A DNA stretch of 64,000 bases from Begonia masoniana (GCA_022432975.1 CM039509.1:20491432-20555431); one strand, 5' to 3'; positions 42,103 through 54,757 are shown, numbered from the stretch's first letter. The notes: a model not told the origin generated them from the sequence alone. Numbers and translations: made by a program.

Positions 42103-45100
42103 AGGTTAACTACGGTGGAGTTATCATTTATTTTGTTGGTTTTTTTCCTCGCAGTGAAAATTACCGACGTTTATACCACCAGTAACTTGCGTCACCCGTA
42201 TTTTAAGAACAAATTTAAAAAAAAAAAAAAAATACAAAACAATAGAAGGATTTTTATTTACAATATAATAGTAATTAGATGTAATTGATAAAAATTTATT
42301 TATTTAAATATAATATAAGTGATTAGGATAACATACCTTCAAGCGAGCTACAAAGTTGTGCTTTGATCTTACAACTAACTTTGGAAACAAGCTCCACGAC
42401 ACTTAAATACCATCGATTTTCTCTATCAAGCCTTCTCATCTCAGATAATCACGAGTGGTCAAGATGAACTTGATAAGATCGCACTCCTTTTTGTGATATA
42501 TCATCGTCTTACCGACGTTCATTTAATGAGGTTGTAACATCTAATTTAAGGTGAAACAATATCGTAATGGTCAACATAACAATAAGAGAAAGTTGTCACC
42601 GAAGTTCAATCTTTCAATTCAGTTGAAATGGTTTTGTAACAATCAAAAACAAATATATAGTAAAACCCTCATGGTTATCAAAACAAACTTATCACTGTGA
42701 CTTCAACATTTAATATCATGACATCAAATTAAATTTGGTATAATTTTTTTTTCAAAACTCGTCTTCAAAATTAATTTTATTAGTTATTAATTAATTGAAT
42801 AATCAATAATTAATTATTTCATATAATGAAATATAACAAATTTATTAATTATGACAATTTTTGTCAATGTGTTATATTAGTTTGTTAATTAATTGAGGAA
42901 TCGATAATTCAATTATTTCATCTAATGTAAAGTAACAAATATATTCATTATTTCAACTTTTGTCCATATGTCCTATTTTCGAGTGTATTAAAATTACTAG
43001 TTCATTATTAATCATTTTATCTCATGTTCATTTTTTAGTTATTTGAATAATGATAGAAGATGATAAATGGATTGATGGACTTGTAATTTCAATCTCCAAT
43101 AATTTTTGTTTCAACCAACATAATTATTAACTCTAAAATAATTTCACTAAATACTTGGAGTTGTATTCTTAAAACTACAGAAAATATTTATTCAAAATAA
43201 TTTTCATTGAAATAGTCATGACATAAGAAATAAACCCTCCATTTCGATTCATAATAGAGTTGGATTTACAATCTATTAACCTCTTATATCATATATTTAT
43301 CTTGACTATTATTAGTTCTTGTAAATAATTAATTCACAATTATCATAAATTGTGCGCTAATTGATCGATACCCAAACTGACAAATTAGTGAATCTAGAGA
43401 AATGTATTTCATTGCATTGATGTTAACATTCTCAACTATTTATTTTAATTTATTTTTAACGTACAAGGTTTTCGAATTGTAACGTATACAAAACTTTGTT
43501 GAATAAGTCAAACAATAAACTAAAATAAAAATAAAAGTTTGTTAAATATAATAAATTAAGTTCATACATATATGATTATCATTATGGTAAATTAATTGTT
43601 CTATATTGAATGAAATTATCAAAACAATAATATTTTATCTGATTTAGTCATGTATAATCATATTATGTAAAACATATTTATCTTATGTCACAATATATAT
43701 AGTCAAGATATGACTATGTTTGTAAATATAAATTATTTTAAGATTCTATATTTCAAATATAAGTCACAGATTTATTTTGATTATTAATTTTTATATTTTA
43801 TCCCACACACATGTGCGTGTTAATATAAAGTTTACATAAACAAGCAAATAATTTTTTTTTAATTTTATGAAGCATGATCTAAATTTGCAAACAATATCTA
43901 TATATAATTTGCATAAATAATCAAGGAATTATTTTTAAATTTTATTTAGCATGATCTAAACTCCAAACATAAAATTAATCAATATAATATTATTCATAAA
44001 TTACCAAAATTGTTCTATTAATTTTGGTTACTGAGTACCTAAACCTAACATATTGATGATTTTTATTTAATCACTGATTGGTCTGAAGCAATCATGGTTG
44101 TGCTAGTTTACTTAGCTTTCTTGAAGACTTTCTTCTCTCCTTATACATTCTTTTCTGCCTATGAATGAGCTCAAATATACTTATTGGCTTGCTCTCAATA
44201 ACAGGTTAGGCAAAGTTGTGATGATAGCTCTTCAATAAGCAAGAGTTTTGATTGATGAAATGTTGATAAACTTTCCTAAAGAAAATAGAGAAAGATAAGG
44301 GTTGAGAACAAGATAAGAATATTGAGATTGAAAGAGATGTGAGATCGAGAAAGATTTGTGAAAAAGTGAAAGAATGCAAGAAATGTTGAAGATTTTGAGA
44401 TGTAACCAATTATTACACTAATCTCTTTTTGTAAAACCCAATATTTTTATATTAGTAAATTCTACATCTCAATTTTCCGGATTATAGTTATCAACGTGTC
44501 ATGGGTTGACATGTTTTGTCGTCTTATGGCCACGTTGAATTTTTTCGATCAATTGGTCAACATCGGTAATTTAGAAAATTACCGTGGGGTTAAAAATTTA
44601 AGAGAATAATATTGAGTAAATTGGAATAACATTCCGTGTGGAGTTTGGTGAATTTTTTGAGTTTCGAAGATTGTGGATTTAATGGATTTTATTTAATATG
44701 ATTTATATTTATATTAAATAAAATTATTATTATTATAAATGAGATTATTTTAAAAGAGGAAGTGAACTCTTCCTTTCCTCTTTCATTTTAGCGCTGCCGC
44801 CAAAAGGGAGAGAGAGTAATTTTTGAATGGATGGTTCAACGCATTTCAAAGGTTGAATCTTGTACGTGGAGCTTCAATCATCAACCTTTGTGACAAAATT
44901 TCAAGGGTAAGTCGGGTTCTCTCCTTAATTTTAGAGTTTGAAATTTAGGATTTATGTTCGATTCAGATTTGAGTTTGAAACTCGGATCTAGGGGTAGATT
45001 ATCTGAGTAGATTTAAGTTTCATGTAAATTGTTTGATTGATTAGGTGAGAAATGGTGAAAAGAGGCGATTTTTCGTCACTAAAAATCGTTGCTAAAAATC

Positions 45101-46191
45101 GTCGCAGTGGTCGACACTTGTTGGAAAAAAAAGGTCAACCCTTATTGGAAACAGAGTCTATCAAGTGTTGACCCCTTGGGAGGTTGGTCGATACTTTGGT
45201 GAAGGTATCGACTCTGCCAAAACCTGAAAGGTTTAAGGGTCAAACATTGCTTGAAGATGTCGATCCTTACCTATAAGTGTCGACCGGTGGGGTTGATAGG
45301 CCCCAAGGCACCATCGCAAGAGCCTGAGCCAAGCACTTCACTAACCATTTTAGTTTGTTCTATTTTGCAGGTGAAGACCTTTTTGAAGACTTGGAGAGTT
45401 CCCCTACTTCCATTGATATGAAGAAATCGCGTCACTTAATCAAATGGGAGCCCATGTGTCAGGACCCGATTCCACCAACCAGATCTCGATGGCTAGAGGA
45501 TTCCCAACGTGGGAAGGAGTCGAACGTCGAAGGAATGCTCTTATTGGCACTTCCCTCTCACATGTATAGATTATGATTTAATGAAACATACTCCTTCAAC
45601 TTGGTATCCTAAATTAGGATGCTCCATTTAATTTTTTTTTTTATATTATTCTTTAATAAAAGCATTTAAAATATAAAACATAAAAAATGTGTATATACAT
45701 TAAAAATTTACATGAAAATCAGAGTATTAACACGAAAGCTACTACAAAAATAGGTCACTACATGTGACCTTTCAAAAATATTTATACAAAGAAAATCCAA
45801 ACATCTCACTCAAAGAAAAAGACCATCTACCTTGATGGTTCACATATGTCTATTCGCAAACTTTATATTGCCTTATGTTTTCTCTCATGGTTAACGTTCT
45901 CGATATCTGAAAAATATAAATTATCCACATAATGAGTTTTTAGCCCAGTAAATAAATCTAACAAATAGAAAAACTAATCAAAACTCTATTAACATCATAT
46001 AGAATCAATCACCATCTTTCACTACAACGATTCTTTGAAAATCATATAAATCATGTTCTTTTGAAAGTCATGCAAATGCTATAAAAGTATGCATGATCGA
46101 AATCAATCTTTGGAAATCACTCAACCATTGTTTGAAATCATTTTTATCAAATAAATCTCATGCAAATAGAATGACTTTGCATGATCAAAAC
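42103..46191. other. no gene recognised; AT-rich intergenic or old repeats
   Basis: Very AT-rich. 42775-42960 holds two diverged copies of a roughly 110-bp unit built on 'attaattaattgaat'. 42217-42232 is an A-run. The part from 44410 to 45580 looks LTR-like (a purine-rich block, 'caagggtaagtcgggttctc', and 'tgtcaggacccgattcc' near 45456) but no ends or TSD could be set. A 73-codon frame at 45355-45576 has no domain. No RNA gene is seen. Confidence 0.45.
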
Positions 46192-46726
46192 TGATGCGAA
46201 CCACGCCAACGATGTGACGGTGACCAACGATCAAAATATTGGCATCGTCGCTAACCCAGAATCTACAAGTTCGAAGAGAAAATCCTTGACCCGAAATCTA
46301 TACAGATCCGAACCTTGGAATGAGGAGGACGCCACAAACGAATATGCATGTTCGTTTGATAAGTCAGATTTTGAACGCCACAAGGAGAACCTTGATAAGT
46401 TCGGAGTTTCTTCAAGAAACTAAGAGAATTTCTCTCACAATTAGATAAAAACTGATTTCTTTTTTATTCATCTAAGAATGAATTTATAGGCATGAAACAC
46501 CCCTTCATGCTAGGGTTTCCTTTAAGAACAAAAATTACTAATCTGTCATTCTAACTCTTAATTAAAATAATAATAATTGGTAAAATAACGACAACTTAAG
46601 AAAACGACTTATGACTCGACATTTGACAAGTATCTTTTAAACCCTAAAAACGACAATCGAAGTAACTAAATAAATAAAACGACAATGACATAAATATCAT
46701 CCCAAAACAGCTTGGATTACGAGAAC
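46192..46726 (-). repeat. A 3' LTR
   Basis: Matches 63472-64000 as far as the window goes (to 46717). The outer end is 46192. The inner end is set at about 46726 by TGTTCTCG on the minus strand after a purine-rich run, and is tentative. A TATA box CCTATAAATT lies on the minus strand at 46481-46490. The integrase stop at 46697 is inside the LTR. Confidence 0.75.
46481..46490 (-). promoter_or_regulatory. TATA box in A LTR
   Basis: CCTATAAATT on the minus strand, also conserved in the other LTR near 63757-63766. Confidence 0.5.
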
Positions 46727-47866
46727 AATCTCTGGTATCTCTGGTTCTTGGTTCCGAACGCAATTTCTTTCTTGAGGTAAGATTTGACGGACCAAATTGC
46801 TCATTTGCTCCTTGATCTGCTTTGCCTTTGCTCTCGTTATTGGTCCAGCCACTTGTAATGTATCCGTCTTAAGATCCTCATCATTCCCTCCCTCTTGAAA
46901 AGGATTTGTCCTCAAATCGAAATCTGCATCAAAAGGACTCGAGTCAGAAACATTAAACGTTGCACTTACATTGTACTCACCAGGTAAATCAAGCTTGTAG
47001 GCGTTGTTGTTAATTCGCTCAAGCACTTGGAATGGTCCATCACCACGAGGAAGCAACTTAGAACGCCGTTGTGCGGGGAATCTCTCTTTGCGCATATGCA
47101 ACCAAACCCAATCTCTGGGGTCAAAAATGAGCTTGCGTCGACCCTTGTTGGCGTTCTTGATGTATTGATCAGTTCTCCGCTCAATGTTTTGTCGAGCTTG
47201 CTCGTGGAGTTGTTTCACGACTTCCGCCTTCTTCTCGCCATCTAAATTCACTTGTTCAGAAACAGGTAAAGGTGATAAATCCAATGGGGTTAGCGGATTA
47301 AAACCATAAACAATCTCAAATGGTGAAAATTTAGTGGCTGAATGAATTGAACGATTGTAGGCAAACTCAACATATGGCAAATATTCCTCCCATGACTTAA
47401 TGTTTTTGCTAATGACTGCCCTCAACAATGTCATTAAAGTCCTATTCACTACCTCAGTTTGACCATCAGTTTGGGGATGACAAGTAGTTGAAAACAAAAG
47501 TTTTGTTCTTAATTTGCCCCACAAAGTCTTCCAAAAGTAACTTAAAAACTTAGCATCACGATCCGAAACTATTGTCCTCGGCATCCTATGTAACCGTACT
47601 ATCTCTTGAAAGAACAATTCAGCAACATTAGAGGCATCATCAGTTTTATGACAAGGAATAAAATGAGCCATCTTAGAAAAACGATCTACAACCACAAAAA
47701 TCGAATCCTTACCACGCTTAGTCCTAGGTAACCCTAACACAAAGTCCATTGAAATGTCAATCCAAGGTGAACTAGGAATAGGCAGAGGTGTGTAAAGCCC
47801 GTTCGGTTGTACTCTCGATTTAGTTTGCTTACACGTAAAACACCTACCAACTATCCTCTCAACATC
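46697..47866 (-). pseudogene. element A integrase (catalytic and C-terminal part)
   Basis: 350 codons open from 47749. Catalytic core: [10 protein letters not shown] (first D), IVSDRDAKF (second D) and [11 protein letters not shown] (E). Then '[22 protein letters not shown]' and '[14 protein letters not shown]', ending 'VLVIQAVLG' and TGA at 46697-46699. The piece just upstream (47750-47866) is in the same frame but preceded by a TGA at the H-I-K position where CGA (Arg) is expected. All three catalytic residues are intact. Integrase would insert the cDNA. No chromodomain is seen. Confidence 0.85.
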
Positions 47867-48450
47867 TCATTTAATGTGGGGCCAATAGAAATGTTCTTGT
47901 AGAATTCCTACAGTTTTTGCTACCCCAAAATGCCCCATCAACCCTCCCCCATGGGATTCCCTAATCAATAAATCACGCAAAGAACAGTTGGGAACACACA
48001 ATTTACCTTCCCTAAATAGGTACTCGTCATGCCTAAAGAACTTCCCAAACCCAGATTTCTCACACAACCTATAACTCTCTCCAAAATCAACATCATCAAT
48101 GTAAAGCTACTTGATATGTTCGAATCCAAGTAATTTAGCATCTAAGGTTGATATTAAAACATACCTGCGAGAAAGTGAATCAGCAACCACATTCTCCTTA
48201 CCTTTCTTGAACTGGATGACGTATGGGAATGGCTCCAAGAATTCAGACCAGTGACCATGGCGTTTATTCAGCTTGTGTTGGCTCTTGAAATGCTTTAAGG
48301 TTTCATGATCGGTGCGGATCACGAACTCCTTTGGCATAAGGTAGTGTTGCCACGTCTCGAGGGCACGAACTACGGCGTAGGCTCCCTGTCCTACGTCGGG
48401 TAGTTGAGCGTTGCGCCACTTAACTTTTCACTGAAGTATGCAATTGGTCT
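47867..48450 (-). pseudogene. element A RNase H end and integrase zinc domain
   Basis: Two open pieces: 48107-48337 ('[12 protein letters not shown]', '[11 protein letters not shown]', RNase H end) and 47867-48067 ('[29 protein letters not shown]', of which H..H is the zinc motif). They are separated by a TAG at 48106 and followed by TGA at 47866. Confidence 0.75.
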
Positions 48451-49311
48451 TCATTCCTGCATTAAAACAGCTCCAATCCCTACACCTGAAGCATCACACT
48501 CAACCTCAAACATTTTATCAAAGTTAGGTAAAGCAAGTAAAGGGGCATGCGAAAGTTTATATTTCAGAATCTTAAATGCCTCCTCTTGTGCCTCACCCCA
48601 CTTGAATGGAACATTCTTCTTCATCACATCGGTGAGCGGTGCGACCACGGTGCTAAAGTCCTTCATGAATCGCCGGTAGAAGCTAGCAAGTCCATGAAAA
48701 CTTCGTACATGTCCAACATTCGTCGGAGTTGGCCATTCTTGAATTGCGGAAACCTTCTCATTGTCAAACTGGATTCCCTGCGCGCTAACAATAAAACCAA
48801 GAAAAACAAGTTGGTCGGTGCAAAAGGTGCACTTGCCCTGGTTAGCGTACAATTGCTCTTTCCTAAGAACATTCAAAACTACTCGCAAATGGGAAACATG
48901 GTCATGCAAATTTGTGCTATATATTAAAATATCATCAAAGTATACAACCACAAATTTTCCAATAAACGGACGGAAAACATGATTCATCAAGCGCATGAAA
49001 GTACTAGGTGCATTAGTTAGCCCAAATGGCATGACCATCCACTCGTACAATCCATGTTTTGTTTTAAACGCCGTTTTCCACTCATTGCCTTCATTCATTC
49101 TAATTTGATGGTACCCACTCTTAAGATCAATCTTTGAAAAGACACAGGAACCATGCAACTCATCAAGCATATCATCTAAACGATGAATAGGAAAGCGATA
49201 CTTTACTGTGATATTGTTGACGGCACGACAATCGGTGCACATTCGCCATGTTCCATCCTTCTTAGGAACCAAAAGAAAAGGGACAGCGCACGGACTCATG
49301 CTCTCCCTCAC
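48451..49311 (-). pseudogene. element A reverse transcriptase
   Basis: 286 codons: '[20 protein letters not shown]', '[19 protein letters not shown]', '[17 protein letters not shown]' and the catalytic YFDD ([12 protein letters not shown]), then the thumb and the RNase H start '[16 protein letters not shown]'. It ends at a TGA after 'MQE'. The start is set after a frameshift at about 49311 that follows 'LMEKG'. Catalytic residues are intact. Confidence 0.85.
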
Positions 49312-50153
49312 TTACCCTTTCTCCATCAAGTCTTCCACTTGACACTGTAACTCCTTTGTCTCCTCTGGGTTGGTGCGATAAGCTGGCCAATTCAGAATGG
49401 AGGCTCTAGGTACAAGGTCAATCTTGTGCTCAATCCCGTGAATGGGTGGCAAACCTTTTGGAAGCTCATCAGGAAATACGTCTTCAAAGTCCTACAAAAG
49501 AGAAACAACCAGACTTGGAAGGGACAAATCTAGCTTATTAGTATTCAAAACATCTTCCTTGTACGTGAGAAGGATCATTGGCTGTTTGTGGGTAATAGCT
49601 TGTTTTAGATCACTCTTGGTTGCAAAAAGATTCTGTTTAGAAATGGATGAACTCTCTAGTTTTCTCTCAGGTTTTCCTTGTTTCCACTCTTTTCTTTCTT
49701 GTTCACTCGATTTCTGCAACCCGATTTGATCTGCAAAGACCTCTCTCGGGGATAAGGGTACTAAAGTAATTGGCTTGTGTTTATGGGTGAATAAATACTT
49801 GTTGGTGAAACCATCATGTTGCACTCTTTGGTCAAATTGCCACGGTCTTCCCAACAGGATATGACTAGCTTGCATCGATACCACGTCGCACTTCACCTCA
49901 TCTTCGTACTTACCAATCTGAAATGGTACCACCACTTGCTTGGTGACACGTACCTCCCCGCTATCATTCAACCATTGCAACTTGTAAGGTCGTGAATGTT
50001 TCAACGTTAAAAGTCCCAATTTCTCTACCATAGAAGCACTAGCCACATTGGTACAACTTCCCCCGTCGACTATGACGCTGCACACTTTGTCTTTCACGTG
50101 GCACCGGGTGTGGAAAATATTTTCCCGCTGCACCTTATCATCTTCGTCCTCTT
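49312..50153 (-). pseudogene. element A protease and linker
   Basis: 49492-50133 is open: 'CSVIVDGGSCTNVASASMV' (active site D-G-G, also seen in related elements) and 'HILLGRPWQFDQRVQHDG'. TAG at about 49490 then interrupts 'FEDVFPDELP', the linker into RT. A frameshift between 50133 and 50154 separates it from gag. Confidence 0.8.
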
Positions 50154-51309
50154 TTACTGCGCACTCAAGGCACGTCGTGCAACCAAAAGGAAGTCTCCGT
50201 TGGCAGCTCCTACCTCCTTATCATCCATGGAAACATACTCCAATGACGGCATATCCGATTCATCCTCGTCATCACTAGCATCGGACTCAATCTCTCCACT
50301 CTCCCGCAATATCATCACTCGCTTATTTGGACATTGACTTGCGATATGTCCTCGGCCAAGACATTTGAAACACTTGATCTCACTGGAGCGATTGGGTGTA
50401 GGTGTTGGTTTGGCCTGGTTGGAAGAGGGCGTAGTTGTTGCCCGTTGTTCAGACTTACCCTTGGAAGTGGAGGGACTCTCTTCCTTCTTTGGATACTTTG
50501 GTTTCCAAGGCGTTTGGTTCGAACTATGTTGACGGTTACTACTACGTTGTTGCTGCTGTCTCTCTACCTTCAAGGACATGTGAACCAAGTCTTCAATCTC
50601 GACGTAATGTTGGAGCTCAACTGCGTCGGTGATCTCGCGATTCAACCCCCTCAAGAATCTAGACATTGTCGCTTCTCGATCCTCTTCGATGTTGGCCCGT
50701 ATCATCGTCATCTCCATATCCTTGAAATACTCATCCACACCACGACTCCCTTGCCGAAGAGTCTGCAATTTGTTGTGTAGATCACGCTGGTAATGAATTG
50801 GTACAAATCGTCGTCGCATCACCCTCTTCATCTCTGCCCAACTCTCAATGGGAAGGTCTCCGTCTTGCCTTCGATCGAGTCACAACTTGTCCCACCACAC
50901 TATCGCATACTCCGTAAATTCTATGGCAGCAAGCTTCACTTTCTTTCGCTCAGAGTAATTGTGGCAATCAAAAACTAGCTCTATTTTCCACTCCCAATCC
51001 AGGTACTCCTTCGGATCACTTTTTCCTCGAAACTCAGGAATCTTCATCTTGATGTTTCCCAAATTATAATCGAGTCGGCCTCGATCTTGTCTTGCGTGGT
51101 CGTTCCCATGTCTTCCACGACTACCCACGGAAACCCTATCAAGATCATCCTCCAAGTTTCTCTCATCAATTTCATCGATCTCTTCCATAGGGACCTGTCT
51201 ACGCTGGTTTCTTCTTAGTGCATTATACCCAGCCTGGGGTTGGACTCGTGTCGCAATCTGTTCCACTTGATCAATTCGCTCGTTGATCTCATTGAACCCT
51301 TGTCTCATC
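50154..51309 (-). pseudogene. element A Gag, main part
   Basis: 50880-51309: 'GFNEINERIDQVEQIA' coiled start, an RGRHGNDH basic stretch and 'KIPEFRGKSDPKEYLDWEWKIELVFDCHNYSERKKVKLA', of which the capsid core is quoted in part. A TGA at about 50880 follows 'WWDKL'. 50154-50831: 'YQRDLHNKLQTLRQGSRG' and the zinc knuckle CFKCLGRGHIASQC (CX2CX4HX4C), then an acidic tail. The first 28 codons are at 62002-62084 beyond element B. Confidence 0.85.
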
Positions 51310-53402
51310 TGTAGCGACCCTAACACTGTACCCTTATTTTCCCATATTATTTATTTTATTTTATTTTTTATCCATAATACCAATATACTTTAAACTTTAT
51401 TCCTAACTTTAAGCAGAATTTAAAACTTTAGAAATTTAAAACGTTTCCGTTTATACTTTTAAACCATTTAACAAACTTAAATACAATTTAAATAAACTTA
51501 AAACAATTAATTAAAACAATTAAAATTTTATTAAAGCAAATCGCGGGGCAAAAAGGGACATCTGTCCCAAAGATGATGGGGCGATCGCTGGTTTTGCTAG
51601 CGATCGCCTGGTGAGGCAATATGTGATCGCGCCTGGCCAACAGGAGGCGATCAATTGCCACTTTGTGGCGATCGATCGCCACACGCTCTGGAATTTTTCC
51701 AGAGCGTGGCGATCAGGAGGCAATCGCGTCACCTTCGCTGGCGATCGTGCCATAATGAGGGGCGATCGATCGCCTGAACAGGCGATCGATCGCCACCCTC
51801 ACTGCCTCCCTCCCCCTTTCTTTTCTTTTTTTTTTTTTCTGTTCTCATTCCTCTTTCTTTCTCTTCCCCTGCTTCTCTATACGCCTAACACTCCCCCCTT
51901 CACCATTTCATCAACACAAACATCAAATCTACTCACTCAAAATCTTATCCATTCTTTACTTCGTCAATCACTCAAAATAACAACTTAAAACTCAATTATA
52001 ACATAACCCGTTTTCGTAAAAACAAACCGCGTGGATATATTTAAAAATCGAACATTTCCCTAATACCGAACATTTACAAAATGCATTTCCAAAACGTTTT
52101 AAAACAACTCAAAACGTAACCTATCCTCTAACCAGAACCAATCATCCTAAAATGTTCTATCTATATAAATATTTTCCTTAAATCTATCCAAAACATCCCA
52201 AAATATGTACATACATCCCCACGGGTCGTGAAACGCCTCGACTGCGCCAACACACCACCGCCACCATCCTCTGTCAACTGCATCACTCCTCAGGTGGAGG
52301 AATCCCGTCCTCACCTATGTCGAAGTCACCTACACCATACAGATACACTATGAGATAAAAATCTCAGTAAGGCTCGTAAATGTAAATGCATGCTGTGCAT
52401 ATGAGTTCATAAATCGTGCAACCATTTCTTATCTTTACATCGTGGGTGTCACCGAGATCTCAACCCCCAAACCGGAGAGGGCACGTCCAGCGGTCGGACT
52501 ACCCTTTCCACCTAGAGGAGGGGGGTACACGCTTACAACACGTACAGCCGTGCCTGAGCCCCATCTCGTATGACCATAACATACATGAGTTCATATTAGA
52601 TACAGTATTGTGACAAACCCGTAGTCGATCTACACAATAGATCAATAGCCCCTCTCCAGGCCGCATTTCCATTTTCTTTAAAACGTAGTGCAAAAATTCC
52701 TTTTCATGCTCTTTTAAAATACGTGATGCGTGAACAATTTATAACATAAGTTAAACATGCATCATACGTACCATCAAGACCATAAAAGCAATTAAAGGCA
52801 TAACCTATAAAATAACTAAACCTAACTACCCAACCAAAACAATTTAAACAAATGCGTCACCAAAACTCCTCGAGACGACCTCGACGTACGGTGTAGGCCA
52901 ATCGGCCAGGGAAGATCACGAGAACTTTCCTCGCGTCCGTTGCAACTCTTGCTCCGTCCACGAGCGTTGTTTACCTACGGCAATTTACAACCATCAAAAA
53001 TTAAAACGAGTTCAAGCTACTAAACGTCCAAGTTAATAAAACTTAACTAAAGAAATTCTCCTAAAACTCTAACTTAGCTCTTTGAAACATTTTATCGAGC
53101 ATCTTAAGCTCGTTGTTCATAAAACTCCATTAATGAGATTTCTAAGTTTTCCAACAACCCAAAAATCCACCTTAACGTCCATTAATTCGCCCAACTACTT
53201 CCAATGTCATTTAATACGTTCACTAAGGTCCTAAATAGGGCAGCCCAAGCCACTTTTTACATAACCCTACTATTTCGCGAAAACCCTAAACGAAACCTAA
53301 TCCATTGAAAAACCCGAAAATCGAAATATAACGTTCCAAGACCATAGAATCTTACCTAGAGTCGGGTTTGGAGAAGAAATCGCGAAGAAAACGGGATGAT
53401 TG

Positions 53403-53779
53403 TGTAACGACCCCATTTCCCAGCAAGATATTGTCCGCTCTGGGGATTGGGCCGCAGCCCAATATCCTCCCCTCACGGCTTTGTTTGGCGAGAACTTCCC
53501 GGAAGGTCACCCAACCTGAGATTGCTCTCGCCGAAGCACTTTTAACTTCGGAGTTCTTATGGGATCCGTTGCCAATCGTGCTCCAAAACGCGTCTTGCTA
53601 TGTTGGGAGGGTCTCTTTACATATGTTTCATTTCCACATACTTCCCCAAGCGATGTGGGATTGTGACGACCCCCTTTTTACGATCTGTCACCTTCCGGTT
53701 CGCCCGCGCGGACGTACCGCCATCCGGGTTCCGGTTCGTGCAGCCATCGTACCCATACGTGCATATTCGGGTCATCACA
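53403..53779 (-). repeat. Cassandra 3' LTR
   Basis: 377 bp, TGTAACGACC...GGGTCATCACA on the plus strand. Confidence 0.95.
53489..53568 (-). other. 5S rRNA-derived segment in Cassandra 3' LTR
   Basis: On the minus strand it reads CGGATCCCAT, AGAACTCCGAAGTTAA, CGGCGAGAG and GGTTGGGTGACC, in the order of plant 5S rRNA. The A-box region AAGTTAAAAGTGC and C-box GGTTGGGTGACC of the pol III internal promoter are recognisable with a few changes each. The first third of a 5S gene is poorly conserved, so this is not a functional rRNA gene. Confidence 0.9.
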
Positions 53780-53835
53780 ATCACCCCCCCTCGGGGGCCC
53801 AACGTCCTCGTTGGCCACATTTCCGGTTGGATACA

Positions 53836-53848
53836 GGCTCTGATACCA
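53836..53848 (-). promoter_or_regulatory. Cassandra primer-binding site
   Basis: TGGTATCAGAGCC on the minus strand, two bases from the 5' LTR. Confidence 0.92.
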
Positions 53849-53850
53849 TT

Positions 53851-54227
53851 TGTAACGACCCCATTTCCCAGCAAGATATTGTCCGCTCTGGGGATTGGGC
53901 CGCAGCCCAATATCCTCCCCTCACGGCTTTGTTTGGCGAGAACTTCCCGGAAGGTCACCCAACCTGAGATTGCTCTCGCCGAAGCACTTTTAACTTCGGA
54001 GTTCTTATAGGATCCGTTGCCAATCGTGCTCCAAAACGCGTCTTGCTATGTTGGGAGGGTCTCTTTACATATGTTTCATTTCCACATACTTCCCCAAGCG
54101 ATGTGAGATTGTGACGACCCCCTTTTTACGATCTGTCACCTTCCGGTTCGCCCGCGCGGACGTACCGCCATCCGGGTTCCGGTTCGTGCAGCCATCGTAC
54201 CCATACGTGCATATTCGGGTCGTCACA
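53851..54227 (-). repeat. Cassandra 5' LTR
   Basis: 377 bp. Pairs with 53403-53779. Confidence 0.95.
53937..54016 (-). other. 5S rRNA-derived segment in Cassandra 5' LTR
   Basis: Same segment as in the other LTR, with one base changed in GGATCCCAT (now GGATCCTAT). In Cassandra elements the pol III-type promoter region lies here. Confidence 0.9.
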
Positions 54228-54740
54228 GATTGGAGAGGAACGATCGTTGGGAAGGGAGAACGCCGATGAGAAATGTCGCCTGGAAGAGAAGGAAGAGGAG
54301 AGAAAATCGTGAGAGTGAAGGAGAAGGAGAGGTTGTGATATTTTATTAAAATTTGACTTGCAAAATTACAATTTTGCCCTTCCTTTGATTTTCTATTGGT
54401 TTCCTCCTTCATTTCGTTAATTAGCTAACAATCCGGTTTCTCTAAATTCTCTTATTTCACCAATAATTCCAACTTATTATCAGGGTTCCATTAAAACTGT
54501 CTGTTCGCAAAACGGACCATGTTTACTATTTTTACCGAAGTATCATTTATATTACGATAAACGTAATTCTCGCAAATTAGTGTTACGACTCCTAAAATTC
54601 TCGAAATTTTTCTAAAATCCATATTAATTATTAGGATCGTAATGACGCTTTATTTTTGTAAAATGGACTTGATTTGTCATATTTACCAAAAATATTATTT
54701 ATATTAAAATTCTAATATTCCTTACAGCCGGATATTACAA

Positions 54741-54757
54741 TCCATCCACCTTATTTA
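54741..54757 (-). promoter_or_regulatory. B polypurine tract
   Basis: AAATAAGGTGGATGGAT on the minus strand just before the 3' LTR; preceded by GAGGACAAAATTT, usual in Tekay-type elements. Confidence 0.75.

Larger units (their letters stand above)
53403..54227 (-). mobile_element. Cassandra TRIM, full-length, 825 bp
   Basis: LTRs 53403-53779 and 53851-54227 (377 bp each; three differences by my count), interior 71 bp, TSD GATTG perfect (53398-53402, 54228-54232). The other B LTR has the empty site (GATCG near 61485). PBS TGGTATCAGAGCC is on the minus strand at 53836-53848; the PPT, a GGGGGG-rich run, is at 53780-53799. No coding sequence. On the minus strand each LTR contains about 80 bases of 5S rRNA-like sequence, the defining trait of Cassandra elements. 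Mobility would need proteins from another LTR element. Confidence 0.96.
51310..54739 (-). repeat. B 3' LTR, interrupted by Cassandra
   Basis: Matches 59419-61996. Outside Cassandra it differs by scattered substitutions and a 22-base indel in the palindrome-rich part near 51655-51676. LTR length of about 2.6 kb is long, but of the same order as the solo LTRs at 9508 and 13612. Confidence 0.93.

Noticed and set aside
45355..45576. 73-codon plus-strand frame
   Set aside because: Short, no domain, in an LTR-like AT-rich stretch.
53489..54016. A 5S rRNA gene
   Set aside because: Only about 80 bases match and the first third is lost; the segments are inside TRIM LTRs, so they are 5S-derived and not a genuine rRNA gene.
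53368..54269. 199-, 136- and 113-codon frames over the Cassandra element
   Set aside because: They read across LTR, PBS and 5S-like sequence in a non-coding TRIM and have no domains; the near-identical pair reflects the two LTRs.
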